DNA of 64,000 bases from Sphingobacterium tabacisoli (GCF_017908035.1 NZ_JAEQMU010000002.1:186001-250000); one strand, 5' to 3'. Positions 43,039 through 51,591 are shown, counted from the stretch's first letter. The notes: a model not told the origin generated them from the letters alone. A program made the numbers and translations.

Positions 43039-43164
43039 ATGGATAGAGAAATTCAACTGGAAGAACCGTTACAGTTTTGCGGTTACAGTATTTTAGAAAT
43101 CATGCCCGACGAACCCATATTTGGTGATATCGGGGATGATAAATGCTGGCTTGAATCCTTTTAG
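43039..43164 (+). CDS. Small acidic two-cysteine peptide
   Basis: A 41-codon ORF starting ATG: MDREIQLEEPLQFCGYSILE, then IMPDEPIFGDIGDDK and CWLESF. It is acidic, with Cys14 and Cys36, no signal peptide and no membrane segment. It lies 83 bases upstream of an HtrB-like acyltransferase and a LytS/LytTR pair. The size and context would fit a precursor or signalling peptide, but I recognise no leader family and no modification enzyme with certainty. It could be a chance ORF. Confidence 0.4.
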   Translation: MDREIQLEEPLQFCGYSILEIMPDEPIFGDIGDDKCWLESF

Positions 43165-43247
43165 CGAATAGTAATGAACCAAAATATAGCGTCTTACGGT
43201 CTATGCCTGTTTTTAGATCGTAAGAGCTGTATTCAACACGTAAACTA

Positions 43248-44174
43248 ATGAATATACCGAACCCTACAAAATCGGCGCTGCATCGTCTGATGTGGATCAC
43301 CAATGTAAAACAGTTTTTCCCAGATAAATCCCCAGAGGAATATTGGGATAGCTATCAGCAATGGAATAGAAATAGGACGGATTATGCTGCATTATACCGA
43401 TATTTTGATTTGCTACGATTGCGTTCAGAGCGTCCCGATAGCCCCGCTGGTTTATTTCAGAACGGAATTTTGATTTCATTTCACTATGGGCCATATCGGC
43501 TGTTGCCGAGGTACCTGATTGCGCTAGGGATTAGGCTCTCCATATTGGCTTCGGCGGATGTAATAGCGCGGGAAAGAGATTGGTATGTCAATGAATTACA
43601 AAAGGCGAATATACCTACGGATACGTTAGAATTTCTTGATGCAGGGGCTGCAATGGTATTTAGGAAAATTATTCAGGCCAATGCCTCCGGTCGGTTGGTA
43701 TTGGTCTATCTGGATGCCAATGAGGGGCAGCTGAATGCCCAGTACGCGCAGTCTGTCGACAAAATAAAGATCCCATTTGGCGCTCATCACTTTTATTGGC
43801 GCAGCAATTTGTTAAAGTTTGCCCTACGGCTGGGTATTAACGTAGGGGTTGGTTATTTGAAAATGGATGCAAATGGGCAAAATTGGCAAATAGACCGAAT
43901 CACCTCCTTATGGGACAGTAGGACCACAGACGACAAGTGGAAAGCCGTGCATGCGTTAGAAACGCTACAATGTACCTTTCAGCAGATGATACGGCAAGAT
44001 TGGAGAGCCTGGGAAAACTGGGCATATATCCATGTGTATAATGACGATGAGCAGCCAGCACCCGCTGCCTTGTCTGCCAAAGGAAGCTGGTTTGTTCCCT
44101 TTTCAATAAGGGATAAGGGGTACCTGTATGATATAGAAAGCCGACAGTTTTTTGAAGTCTTGTCCAAAAAATAA
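43248..44174 (+). CDS. HtrB/LpxL-like acyltransferase-family protein (LPLAT fold)
   Basis: 308 residues. GILISFHYGPYRLLPRYL (His79) corresponds to the H-x-x-x-x-(D/W) active-site block of lauroyl/myristoyl acyltransferases, here H-Y-G-P-Y-R, and GRLVLVYLDANEGQ to the second block. FGAHHFYWRSNLLKFALRLG matches the third. No N-terminal membrane anchor is obvious, unlike LpxL. The acidic residue expected a few positions after the His is missing, so activity on lipid A is doubtful. Relatives occur in natural-product and peptide loci. It lies 36 bases before a sensor-kinase gene with which it probably forms an operon. Confidence 0.65.
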   Translation: MNIPNPTKSALHRLMWITNVKQFFPDKSPEEYWDSYQQWNRNRTDYAALYRYFDLLRLRSERPDSPAGLFQNGILISFHYGPYRLLPRYLIALGIRLSILASADVIARERDWYVNELQKANIPTDTLEFLDAGAAMVFRKIIQANASGRLVLVYLDANEGQLNAQYAQSVDKIKIPFGAHHFYWRSNLLKFALRLGINVGVGYLKMDANGQNWQIDRITSLWDSRTTDDKWKAVHALETLQCTFQQMIRQDWRAWENWAYIHVYNDDEQPAPAALSAKGSWFVPFSIRDKGYLYDIESRQFFEVLSKK

Positions 44175-44210
44175 TTATTAAATTGCGGGTTGATACCATC
44201 TTTTAAACCT

Positions 44211-45224
44211 ATGAATGTACGCCTTTCGCAATCGCTTGTGGCAAAGAATAAAAACTTACGCCTGGCAATCGGTTTGCTCATTATCCTTACGCTGCTGTAT
44301 TTATTCAATGTCGGTGTATTGATAAATTATCCCTTCTACATATTTGTCTTGTTCGTGCTACCGCATGTTTTTTATTGCATATTATATTTCGTGTTATTTC
44401 ACAACCTGTGGCATTGGATCCCCTTCATTCGGGTATCGATGACATTGCTCGTGCTGCTTTCCACCTTTTGGGCAGTCAAGTATTACTATTATGTGCTATT
44501 GCCCAGTCAAGGTCTTGTGTTTTTTTATGCTTGGGAGGCAGGGGACGAATGGGCGCTAATAAAAAAGATTGTTAAGGCTTCGCTGGCTATCGCAGCATGG
44601 ATGGGCATCGATTATTATTACTGGGAAAAATACCGCGTAAAAAGAGAGATCGCTCGCCTCGAAAGGCGGTTGGACGAAATAAACCATAATCACCTGCTGT
44701 CGGGCCATTTTTTGAGACGGTTGTATGAGCTGACCCGTCGAGAACAGTTGAGGTTATCGGTAAAGTCATTAGATTTTTTTCAGTATGTCACCAATAGGAT
44801 GTATTCGAGTAAGACCAGAGTAGCCATGGAAGAGGAGTGGAGGTATGCGGAGATCTTGTGTGGTATATGTACCGATCGGAGATTTGTGATCACGGGTACG
44901 GATTGTATTACACCGGATATATGGAACCGTTCTGTCCCCTCACTGGCCATTATGACCTGGATAGAGAATGCCATAGAATATAGTCCGGATAGCCTTGAAC
45001 TGCCTATTACCCTTTCTTGGACGGTGCTGCCCGATGGTACCCAGTTGCAGATCAAAAATCATATCGGTAGAGATAAGCTCTCGCAGGGTACGGGCAATGG
45101 CCTTCAACTGGTAGATCGTCTTTTCGACGCTTTCCAATCAGACGATGTCTTTCTATCCTATGAGGCTGTAGAAGACAGTTATTTTATCGTTACACTTCAT
45201 TTTAAAACTTATTCCTATGCCTAA
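44211..45224 (+). CDS. LytS-type sensor kinase with altered phosphoacceptor box
   Basis: 337 residues from the first ATG; a TTG seven codons earlier is possible. Four hydrophobic segments lie within the first 135 residues (e.g. LAIGLLIILTLLYLFNVGV, FYIFVLFVLPHVFYCILYFV). The kinase box, normally Q-I-N-P-H-F-L-F-N, reads EINHNHLLSGHF: the usual His position (160) is Asn, flanked by His159 and His161. The ATPase domain keeps MTWIENAIEYSP (N box) and GTGNGLQLVDRLF (G box). Phosphotransfer may use a neighbouring His or be lost. It overlaps the response-regulator gene by 8 bases. Confidence 0.85.
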   Translation: MNVRLSQSLVAKNKNLRLAIGLLIILTLLYLFNVGVLINYPFYIFVLFVLPHVFYCILYFVLFHNLWHWIPFIRVSMTLLVLLSTFWAVKYYYYVLLPSQGLVFFYAWEAGDEWALIKKIVKASLAIAAWMGIDYYYWEKYRVKREIARLERRLDEINHNHLLSGHFLRRLYELTRREQLRLSVKSLDFFQYVTNRMYSSKTRVAMEEEWRYAEILCGICTDRRFVITGTDCITPDIWNRSVPSLAIMTWIENAIEYSPDSLELPITLSWTVLPDGTQLQIKNHIGRDKLSQGTGNGLQLVDRLFDAFQSDDVFLSYEAVEDSYFIVTLHFKTYSYA

Positions 45225-45936
45225 ATTTCAGTTTGTCATTGTTGATGATCAAAACAAAGATGCCGATGAGTTGCACAAAAACCTCTTAAAGATAGACGGT
45301 TCGTTGGAAATAAAAACCTTTGTATCGGCTGTGGATGCTTCTAAATACCTGATGACAAACAAACCCGATGTCTTGTTTTTGGATATTAAAATGCCGGATA
45401 TCACGGGTCTGGAGCTCTACAATATGTTGCCCGAACAGCAAAGACCTGTCTTGGTGCTGGTGACCACCTATACCGAGTTTGCACTGGATGGTATCCGACT
45501 GAATGTAGCGGATTATCTGGTAAAACCAGTAGGCTATAAAGATGTCTACACCGCCTATGTAAGGGCTTTGGCTCGGATGAATATTGCTATTACGATCCAG
45601 GCTAATATTGAACCCGAGCGCAACTTTTTCTATATAAAGAATAGCAAGGTAACACGGATTTTGGAGTATAAAGATATTATATGCATGACCGCTGATGATA
45701 ACTATATCACTATTTATACGCGTGAGGAGGTGCTGGTCTCTAGAAAGACGCTGAAAGAGGTCGAAAGTCATATGCCACATTCTTATATGGTACGTATACG
45801 AAAGAATGTGATCGTAAACTTTAGGTTTGCCAAGATTATTCAGGAAAGCAGCCTGATCATTCCCGAATTAGATAATATGGCATTCGAAATAACAAAATTG
45901 GGCTGGAGCAATATTAAAAAATCGCAGGGCATATAA
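45217..45936 (+). CDS. LytTR-family response regulator
   Basis: 239 residues. The receiver domain has the acidic pocket in IVDDQNKD, Asp56 in VLFLDIKMPDITGLE, Thr in VTTYTEFALDGI and Lys in YLVKPVGYKD. A C-terminal LytTR DNA-binding domain follows (YIKNSKVTRILEYKDIICMT, then YMVRIRKNVIVNFRFAKIIQ). The phosphoacceptor pocket is intact although the partner kinase is unusual, so it may accept phosphate from another kinase. Translationally coupled to the kinase. Confidence 0.93.
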   Translation: MPKFQFVIVDDQNKDADELHKNLLKIDGSLEIKTFVSAVDASKYLMTNKPDVLFLDIKMPDITGLELYNMLPEQQRPVLVLVTTYTEFALDGIRLNVADYLVKPVGYKDVYTAYVRALARMNIAITIQANIEPERNFFYIKNSKVTRILEYKDIICMTADDNYITIYTREEVLVSRKTLKEVESHMPHSYMVRIRKNVIVNFRFAKIIQESSLIIPELDNMAFEITKLGWSNIKKSQGI

Positions 45937-45967
45937 GATAATCGTTAAACCCTTAAACAATTGTAGT

Positions 45968-46288
45968 ATGCGTAAAAAATCGTACTTGAATGGCTTTAAG
46001 CCTTGTCCGTCCTGTTCATTTGTACAGAAATTGATCTTTGTAGAACTCCTGGAGGTAAAGCGACTTCTGGAGGCCAATCTGCCGGAGCGTAAAAAGGTGA
46101 CCTCGCAGGATGTAACACTCCGGGATGCCGAATATGTGAAAGCATACGTCGGAATCTCTACATCTACTCTTTACAGATCCGAAAGGATAGGTGAGATCAG
46201 GCCGGCTAAAAAGGATAAGAAGAAACGATGGTACCTGGATAGTGAGGTCGAAAGATTTTACATCGGGTATCGCGGTCCTCGTCCTTAA
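45968..46288 (+). CDS. Small HTH_17/excisionase-like DNA-binding protein
   Basis: 106 residues. A basic N-terminus with CPSC (possible metal pair with only two Cys) is followed by a helical part and a MerR/excisionase-like helix-turn-helix: LRDAEYVKAYVGISTSTLYR, SERIGEIRPAKKDKKKRWYL, DSEVERF. This is the usual form of Bacteroidota helix-turn-helix proteins of mobile or accessory regions. It lies 31 bases after the response regulator, in the same direction, and 90 bases before a terminator. Confidence 0.8.
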   Translation: MRKKSYLNGFKPCPSCSFVQKLIFVELLEVKRLLEANLPERKKVTSQDVTLRDAEYVKAYVGISTSTLYRSERIGEIRPAKKDKKKRWYLDSEVERFYIGYRGPRP

Positions 46289-46376
46289 AATTCAGTGCTT
46301 TTTTTATCGGTACAGTCTTACTTTCTTCTGGATGATATAGCTACCTAATGGAGTAGTCTATATCTTAACGATTGGC

Positions 46377-46406
46377 ATGGCCTCTTTAGCAGAGGCCATT
46401 CTTTTT
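46377..46406 (+). terminator. Rho-independent terminator
   Basis: Stem ATGGCCTCT with AGAGGCCAT, loop TTAGC, then TCTTTTT. It ends the operon that begins with the acyltransferase or peptide gene. The rest of 46289-46667 has no recognisable gene. Confidence 0.9.
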
Positions 46407-46667
46407 CGCCCCTTTTCCTGACCAATTGCGATATATCACGAGTTTTTCATCGGGTTTTCATCGGATTTCTATCGATTCTACAGCATCAAAACTCGGTGAC
46501 AACGGCTGTGTATTAGGTTCAAACATGGGCTAGAGGCAGTATAATTATAGGAGTTGATTTGAAGTAAAGCATGGCCTTTATTGTACTGCTGGATTGGCGT
46601 GTCGGTCAGATACCGTTCTATTTTCCGAACGATTCCGTTCATATGCCGTTCAATCCTACAGGAGCTA

Positions 46668-46698
46668 TTTGATGTGGATAGTCGTTGGATTATGTTTG
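46668..46698 (+). promoter_or_regulatory. Bacteroidota-type promoter of the DUF6266 cassette
   Basis: TTTG (46668-46671), 19 bases, TATGTTTG (46691-46698): a full match to the -33/-7 consensus (TTTG and TAnnTTTG) of the major Bacteroidota sigma factor. It lies 53 bases before the DUF6266 start codon. Confidence 0.65.
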
Positions 46699-46751
46699 TG
46701 CTGTCGATCGCAATTTACCGGTAATGAAACAGTGATGACATCCATTAAAAA

Positions 46752-47396
46752 ATGGGAACTATTGTAAACGGAGCAAACGGTGGCTTTAAGGGTAAAGCAG
46801 GCTCCATAATCGGAAGTAGCTGGAAGAGCATCAATTACATCAAGGGGCTGTATAAAAAGCGGACCAAACCCCTGACGGAGGCGCAACTGATCCAGCAGGA
46901 AAAATTTAAATTGCTGATGCGGTTTTTACTGCCCATCAATTTTTTGATCAAAATTGGATTCGGAAGGAAGGGTATGGACAGGCAGACGCCAATTAATGCT
47001 GCATTTCAGTTTAACCTGGAAAATGTGATATCGGGTGTGTACCCGGATTTCGAATTGGACTATTCCAAGGTCAGCATTTCTACGGGTACGCTGTACGGTG
47101 GTGGCACGGTGGGGGTGAGTCACGATACGGGCGAGCTAACCTACGTCTGGAGTACAGAAGCGAATGAACTACTGGAAACATTTGCAGATGATCTCGTATA
47201 TGTCTTAGCTTATCATGCCGGGCAGGACGAGTTTGTGACTAGTCAGGTATCCTCTACAAGAGCGGATGGGACGGTGACCTTCGGTTTGCCAGAGCACCTA
47301 CAGACAGGATCGGTACATACTTGGATGTTCTTGTCCAACAGGATGAAAACCAGGCTGTCAAAAAGTGTTTACCTAGGCGAAGTGCAGCTCATCTAA
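46752..47396 (+). CDS. DUF6266-family protein
   Basis: 214 residues, no signal peptide. The N-terminus MGTIVNGANGGFKGKAGSII, GSSWKSINYIKGLYKKRTKP and the T-x-A-Q-x-x-Q-x-x-KF helix are the family signature. The rest is strand-rich (AFQFNLENVISGVYPDFELD, then VYVLAYHAGQDEFV). DUF6266 proteins are found in Sphingobacteriales and Flavobacteriia, often in several copies; function unknown. First gene of a compact cassette with a divergent paralogue, DUF5675 and two tiny membrane proteins. The Gly-rich, phage-like N-terminus may mediate assembly (inference). Confidence 0.9.
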   Translation: MGTIVNGANGGFKGKAGSIIGSSWKSINYIKGLYKKRTKPLTEAQLIQQEKFKLLMRFLLPINFLIKIGFGRKGMDRQTPINAAFQFNLENVISGVYPDFELDYSKVSISTGTLYGGGTVGVSHDTGELTYVWSTEANELLETFADDLVYVLAYHAGQDEFVTSQVSSTRADGTVTFGLPEHLQTGSVHTWMFLSNRMKTRLSKSVYLGEVQLI

Positions 47397-47479
47397 TAGT
47401 TTAGGGCAGGTACTGCAGGCCTGCCCTGATTTCAGATTTTCAAACAGATCTGCTGATACGGATCATCAATCAATTATTT

Positions 47480-48031
47480 ATGGACACAAAAAACAGAACT
47501 CCGGGGCAGCTGCGGGCTAGGACAGCTTTTAAATTGGCGGTAGCATTTCTAAGCCCTTTGCAAGGAATAATAAAGAAAGGATTTAGGGAAAAGGCGAAGC
47601 GTAAGAAATCGTTGGCGCTGAGCTTGGCACTTGGCCATGCCCTGCAGGCCGCTATCCTGGATCGGGATACTGACCCTAAGATAAATCCTGCTGCTATATT
47701 GTTGAGTGAAGGGGCATTGGCTCCAATTAGTCTCATGCACGTATTGCGAAATGCCGACTATATCGAGGTGAAGCATGTTGATATACAGAATAGGTTTGTC
47801 AATGGCGATGACTTAATTACAGTATGTGTATATCATGTGGCTTCGGGTACGGCAGTCGTAAATACAGCGCTGAATAGGCGTGAGGAAGGGCTTGTAATGG
47901 TCTCGATACCTATCGAACTGCAGCAGGAGGTGCTGGAAGTGTATCTGGTAGTGTCGGATCGTAGGGAGAAAAAGTTTGCACGATCCATGCACTTGGGCCG
48001 ATCATTACCGAATAATGTATGGGAAAAATAA
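47480..48031 (+). CDS. Divergent DUF6266-like paralogue
   Basis: 183 residues. It lacks the Gly-rich first 25 residues but keeps the following helix (LRARTAFKLAVAFLSPLQGI, IKKGFREKAKRKKSLALSLA) and the strand-rich remainder (VNGDDLITVCVYHVASGTAV, then FARSMHLGRSLP, comparable with LSKSVYLGEVQL of the first gene). It is the second gene of the cassette, 83 bases downstream of the first. The N-terminal loss looks real rather than a frameshift, since the frame opens with a good ATG. Function unknown. Confidence 0.75.
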   Translation: MDTKNRTPGQLRARTAFKLAVAFLSPLQGIIKKGFREKAKRKKSLALSLALGHALQAAILDRDTDPKINPAAILLSEGALAPISLMHVLRNADYIEVKHVDIQNRFVNGDDLITVCVYHVASGTAVVNTALNRREEGLVMVSIPIELQQEVLEVYLVVSDRREKKFARSMHLGRSLPNNVWEK

Positions 48032-48137
48032 TAGCCGTATGAAATACTCATGTTCAGCGAAGCACAAACACCAATGAGTATTCCATCCCGACTAATCGGG
48101 ACAAGTTAATGGCAAATAAAAGTCAAGTGATACACAT

Positions 48138-48539
48138 ATGAACAAAAATTATCTGCAGCTCCAACGGAAATATGGAGCAAACGGAACGAATGGAACATTG
48201 ACCTACCAAGGACAGCATATCTGCTATACCATAGAGCTTCCTTGGCGGGATAATCTGCAACGGTTAAGTTGTATACCAGTGGGAACCTACAAGCTTGCAA
48301 AGCGGAAATACACGAAGCACGGCGACCAGATCGGAATACCTGCTGTGCTGGGACGTGAAGCTATCCTGATCCATGCGGCCAATGATGCGCAAAGGGATCT
48401 GCAAGGTTGTATAGCCCCAGTCACAGCAGTGACAGGTGAGGGAAAAGGCACAGAAAGTAGAAAGGCCCTAAGCGAGCTAAAAGCACTGGTGTACGGTCTG
48501 TGGGACATGGGCGAGGAGGTGTATTTGGTTGTTAAGTGA
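48138..48539 (+). CDS. DUF5675-family protein
   Basis: 133 residues matching DUF5675: GTLTYQGQHICYTIELPWRD, NLQRLSCIPVGTYKLAKRKY, EAILIHAANDAQRDLQGCIA. The combination of E-L-P-W, C-I-P-x-G-x-Y and I-H-x-x-N resembles phage-encoded cell-wall-active or L,D-transpeptidase-like folds, with His and Cys as possible active residues. Family function is not established. Positioned before two small hydrophobic proteins, one holin-like, it could be the lytic part of a lysis-type cassette (inference). Confidence 0.88.
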   Translation: MNKNYLQLQRKYGANGTNGTLTYQGQHICYTIELPWRDNLQRLSCIPVGTYKLAKRKYTKHGDQIGIPAVLGREAILIHAANDAQRDLQGCIAPVTAVTGEGKGTESRKALSELKALVYGLWDMGEEVYLVVK

Positions 48540-48540
48540 G

Positions 48541-48707
48541 GGAGGTTACAAGGTTATAGAGTTATAAAGTTAAGGAGTTATAAAGTAGGTTATAAGGTTA
48601 GGAAGTTAAGAAGTTATAGAAATAGAAGGTTAAGGGGTGAAATCGTAAAGGTTTTGACTTCATAACCTTCATAACTCTGACTTTGTCGGGACTAACCTAC
48701 ATAACTT
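48541..48707 (+). repeat. Degenerate GTTATAA/GGTTA repeat array with opposite-strand copies
   Basis: From 48541 to about 48640 units such as GGTTATAAGGTTAGGAAGTT recur irregularly every 9-14 bases. From 48660 to 48705 the complementary form (CATAACCTTCATAACT) appears. A second complementary block is at 49147-49184 (CTTCATAACCTCCGTAACTT). The arms could pair as a large imperfect hairpin or reflect slippage and inversion. Confidence 0.7.
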
Positions 48708-48718
48708 AAAATAAAAAA

Positions 48719-48901
48719 ATGAACAAAATAATCAGAAAAATAAGCCAGGCGGTACAGGTGATACTGTTGGCTCCGATCAAGTTGCCAGGAAAGGCACTGA
48801 ATATTATTAAGTACGTCGCGATAGGGCTGGGGGTGTTGGAGGCGGTTGTAGGTGAGGAGGAGCCTGTCCCGAACTCGCTTCGGGATGAAGAAGTGAAGTA
48901 G
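48719..48901 (+). CDS. Small amphipathic/hydrophobic protein
   Basis: 60 residues: MNKIIRKISQAVQVILLAPI, KLPGKALNIIKYVAIGLGVL, then an acidic tail EAVVGEEEPVPNSLRDEEVK. It has one hydrophobic or amphipathic segment flanked by basic residues. Not recognised. It lies between the DUF5675 gene and another tiny hydrophobic ORF, in the same direction, and is probably part of the cassette. Confidence 0.55.
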   Translation: MNKIIRKISQAVQVILLAPIKLPGKALNIIKYVAIGLGVLEAVVGEEEPVPNSLRDEEVK

Positions 48902-49146
48902 TCATCGAATGAAGGAGGTGGTATTAGTACGTCACTGCGAGAGGTAAGTTTTTTAACAAACACAAAGGAAGTCTAGTGACAGAAAAAGTAACGTCACCTC
49001 GACCTTGTGGAGGACCTGTTCCGATACATCGGAAGGTCTACAAACTGTATAGGGTTAATTATATAGCTTCTAGATATCTCCGCTTCGGTCGATATGACGA
49101 CATAGTTTGTAAACCGAGGTTGCGAGCTCACTATAGGTAATCTGTA

Positions 49147-49184
49147 CCTTCATAACCTCCGTAACTTTCATAACCATCATCACT
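49147..49184 (+). repeat. Second opposite-strand block of the GTTATAA-type repeat
   Basis: CTTCATAACCTCCGTAACTT and CATAACCATCATCAC repeat the complement of the array at 48541-48640. The rest of the 293-base gap before the next small gene holds no recognisable ORF. Confidence 0.6.
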
Positions 49185-49194
49185 TTAAAAAAAA

Positions 49195-49356
49195 ATGAAC
49201 ACAAACGAAATCCGTGCAGGTACCCTAGGTGGTACACTGTGCAGTATCTGGGCCTCGATTACGCTGGGCGATATGCTCCAGACCATAATCATGGCAGCGC
49301 TGGGTACATTGGTAAGCTATGCCATGTCTCGGCTGTTGCAGCGAGGGCGGAGATAG
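49195..49356 (+). CDS. Holin-like small membrane protein
   Basis: 53 residues: MNTNEIRAGTLGGTLCSIWA, SITLGDMLQTIIMAALGTLV, SYAMSRLLQRGRR. Two short hydrophobic stretches with a basic C-terminus give the size and layout of phage holins. The ATG follows a poly-A leader and the stop is 36 bases before a terminator. Together with DUF5675 it suggests a lysis-type unit, though no capsid or tail genes are present. Confidence 0.65.
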   Translation: MNTNEIRAGTLGGTLCSIWASITLGDMLQTIIMAALGTLVSYAMSRLLQRGRR

Positions 49357-49391
49357 TCTGGAATAAGTAGTAGCGATTGCTGAAATAAAGA

Positions 49392-49425
49392 ACGCCTGAG
49401 GGGATAAGCCTCAGGCGTATTTGTA
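49392..49425 (+). terminator. Terminator of the DUF6266-DUF5675 cassette
   Basis: Stem ACGCCTGAGG with CCTCAGGCGT, 7-base loop, followed by ATTTGTATT. A second perfect 13-bp hairpin (GGTTTAGAGCCTT, 49429-49463) overlaps the end of the convergent lipoprotein gene. Confidence 0.82.
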
Positions 49426-49448
49426 TTGGGTTTAGAGCCTTGTAAACA

Positions 49449-51485
49449 CTAAGGCTCTAAACCATTATACTCCGACTGCATGAGCAGCCAAGAGATAATA
49501 TTGCCAAAGAGTATAGAGTTTTGTACAGACCACCCATGAAGGTTGCCCGATTCGACAGCGCTACTTTCTGGTATCCGGCCATATAGCCGTCTAGGTACTG
49601 GAAAAAGGTCGGCATTAACAGTAAACGGATTTTCACCAGAGCTATTGTCCTGTGCAGATAAATTGGTCATACGGCTAGCTAGGAAGCCTTCGTCGCCAAC
49701 ATAAAAAAAGTTTAGTTTTTTGTGACGGAACATGGATATACTAGTGAGGCGATGGTTGTTTTTATTAACAGGGCCATAACTGTATACCTCGATGTCATTC
49801 AGATCTGCTGCAGATAGGTTTTCAAGATACAATGTTTCATAACCATGGGTACCCCAGTATCGATTACGCACATCGCCAAAAGGCCAGGTCTGTATGTTGA
49901 CATCGACCTGATTTAGTTTAAAGATAACGCCAGGTTGTTCATTGACCGAGTTGGTACTGAGATTGGACGAATTGGGAAATATTTTTTTCAAAATATGTTT
50001 TTCAATTAAGGAGCCATTGTCTTTACTTGCCATCAATAAAAGTCCTCCTCCTCGTTGTAGATGCTTATAGAGTGCTTTATAATCGGTAGAGTCATAGTTG
50101 GCAAAGCCAGTAGCAATTACGATATCGGGATCATATTTGTATTGGTCACCCTCGAGGTAGTCGTAAATTTCGCCTTTTCTGGAGGGGGGGATAATGACGT
50201 GGCGCGACATTTCTTCAATACGCATATGGCATTCTACTCCAGGGCCAAAGTTTATTGGCGCTTTGAAAAATGCCCCCGAAGGGCGGTCGATTTGACCTGC
50301 AGCAAGGCTAAATTCCTCGCTCGGCTCGAATTGCATGATCCTTTTTTTAGTTATGTTTCGCCAGATATCGACCATGGCATAGTGTATTTTGCCTTTGCCA
50401 CCGTCGCTAAAGATAAAGGTCTCTTCGCGGCCACTAGGGAAGTTGGCGAGTAGATCTTGAGGCGTACCATCAGGTAATTTTATTTTTAGCTCAGATACTT
50501 TAAACTTGTATCGATCTCGGACGATATCTGCGGTGTAGTATTGATCTACTAAGAATTGATGTGAGCCCTGTACTTCTTCCACCATACTTAATGTGGTAGT
50601 AGGCACTGTAGTTAGACTGCCCAAAGTGCCATCGATAACGTTGAAAAGACCAGTCTTGATATAGTCATTGTCCACGAACTCGGCTATATGATCAGTGATA
50701 TCTCCCAATATGCCCCGCGAGTCGATATGTATCTTAAGCAGCTTAAGCTGGTGTTTAAACTCAATCTGTACGCTGATGTCCGTCTGAAAGGATTGTACTC
50801 GGGCTTCACCTGAGGCATAGAGCAAGGGCTTGTCGGTGTAGGTTTGTACCTTTGGGTTGTTTGCATCGAGCGGGGGGATATTGTCTGTATTATCGTACGA
50901 ATAGGCATACCAATCGTAATATTGACCTTTTACAACATCTAGTTTGAGAGTAGTCCCAGAGACGACCTGTACCGATTGTTCGATGGCTTGGGTGCTTCTG
51001 TTTTTGAGCACAAACCAGTATTTAACTCCCGAAGCCATAGCTCTACGTACACCAGGGATTACAGCCGATAGGGCTGGGCTATTCAACGAGGCGCTGCTCA
51101 TCTGTTTGTACCGCGATGGTTGTTTGACTAGATCATAGATGGGGGCTTCTAGATCTATATCTTCGGCAGAAGAAATATTGGAGCTTTCTGCTGCGATAAG
51201 GCTCATTTCCATCTTGCCATTTTTAAGAACTCTACGGTTTGCGATCGTTTCGCCATGTATCGTTTGTGGGGCTAGAGACATGCTCTTTGTCTTGCCTCCG
51301 GGGGTAGCCACGTCTTCTGTCGTGATGCCACCTACCGTAATACTGATCGTAGCCTCGGCTCCTACAGCTCCCTCTTCTGTTTTTTTAGAGCAGGATGAAA
51401 ATATAGAAGTACCTGCGATTATAACTGTAAAAAAGAAGAGTAGCCTCGATACTCGTCTTTTTATTGATGTGTCTGTTGTAAGCAT
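49449..51485 (-). CDS. Fimbrillin-like lipoprotein with GATase1-like C-terminal domain (paralogue)
   Basis: 678 residues, lipobox SIFSSC (Cys32). Fimbrillin-like body: YWFVLKNRSTQAIEQSVQVV, GQYYDWYAYSYDNTDNI, PLLYASG and VQIEFKHQLKLLKIHI. C-terminal domain as in the 51592 and 11876 proteins: PDIVIATGFANYDSTDYKAL, LQRGGGLLLMASKDNG, WPFGDVRNRYWG, SMFRHKKLNFFYVGDEGF and a final ILFGNIISWLL. No catalytic Cys at the nucleophile-elbow position is evident, so a structural or binding role is likely. It is downstream of a paralogue in the same operon (106-base gap) and has no peptide of its own. Confidence 0.8.
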   Translation of the reverse strand: MLTTDTSIKRRVSRLLFFFTVIIAGTSIFSSCSKKTEEGAVGAEATISITVGGITTEDVATPGGKTKSMSLAPQTIHGETIANRRVLKNGKMEMSLIAAESSNISSAEDIDLEAPIYDLVKQPSRYKQMSSASLNSPALSAVIPGVRRAMASGVKYWFVLKNRSTQAIEQSVQVVSGTTLKLDVVKGQYYDWYAYSYDNTDNIPPLDANNPKVQTYTDKPLLYASGEARVQSFQTDISVQIEFKHQLKLLKIHIDSRGILGDITDHIAEFVDNDYIKTGLFNVIDGTLGSLTTVPTTTLSMVEEVQGSHQFLVDQYYTADIVRDRYKFKVSELKIKLPDGTPQDLLANFPSGREETFIFSDGGKGKIHYAMVDIWRNITKKRIMQFEPSEEFSLAAGQIDRPSGAFFKAPINFGPGVECHMRIEEMSRHVIIPPSRKGEIYDYLEGDQYKYDPDIVIATGFANYDSTDYKALYKHLQRGGGLLLMASKDNGSLIEKHILKKIFPNSSNLSTNSVNEQPGVIFKLNQVDVNIQTWPFGDVRNRYWGTHGYETLYLENLSAADLNDIEVYSYGPVNKNNHRLTSISMFRHKKLNFFYVGDEGFLASRMTNLSAQDNSSGENPFTVNADLFPVPRRLYGRIPESSAVESGNLHGWSVQNSILFGNIISWLLMQSEYNGLEP

Positions 51486-51591
51486 GTTTATTCCCCGGAA
51501 ATGTTTGTCATATTATAATTTAATATATTTTGTTTTTTTCTTGATTTATATATTGTTCGAGCAAATGGTATTGTGGCGCGTATTGTTTATG

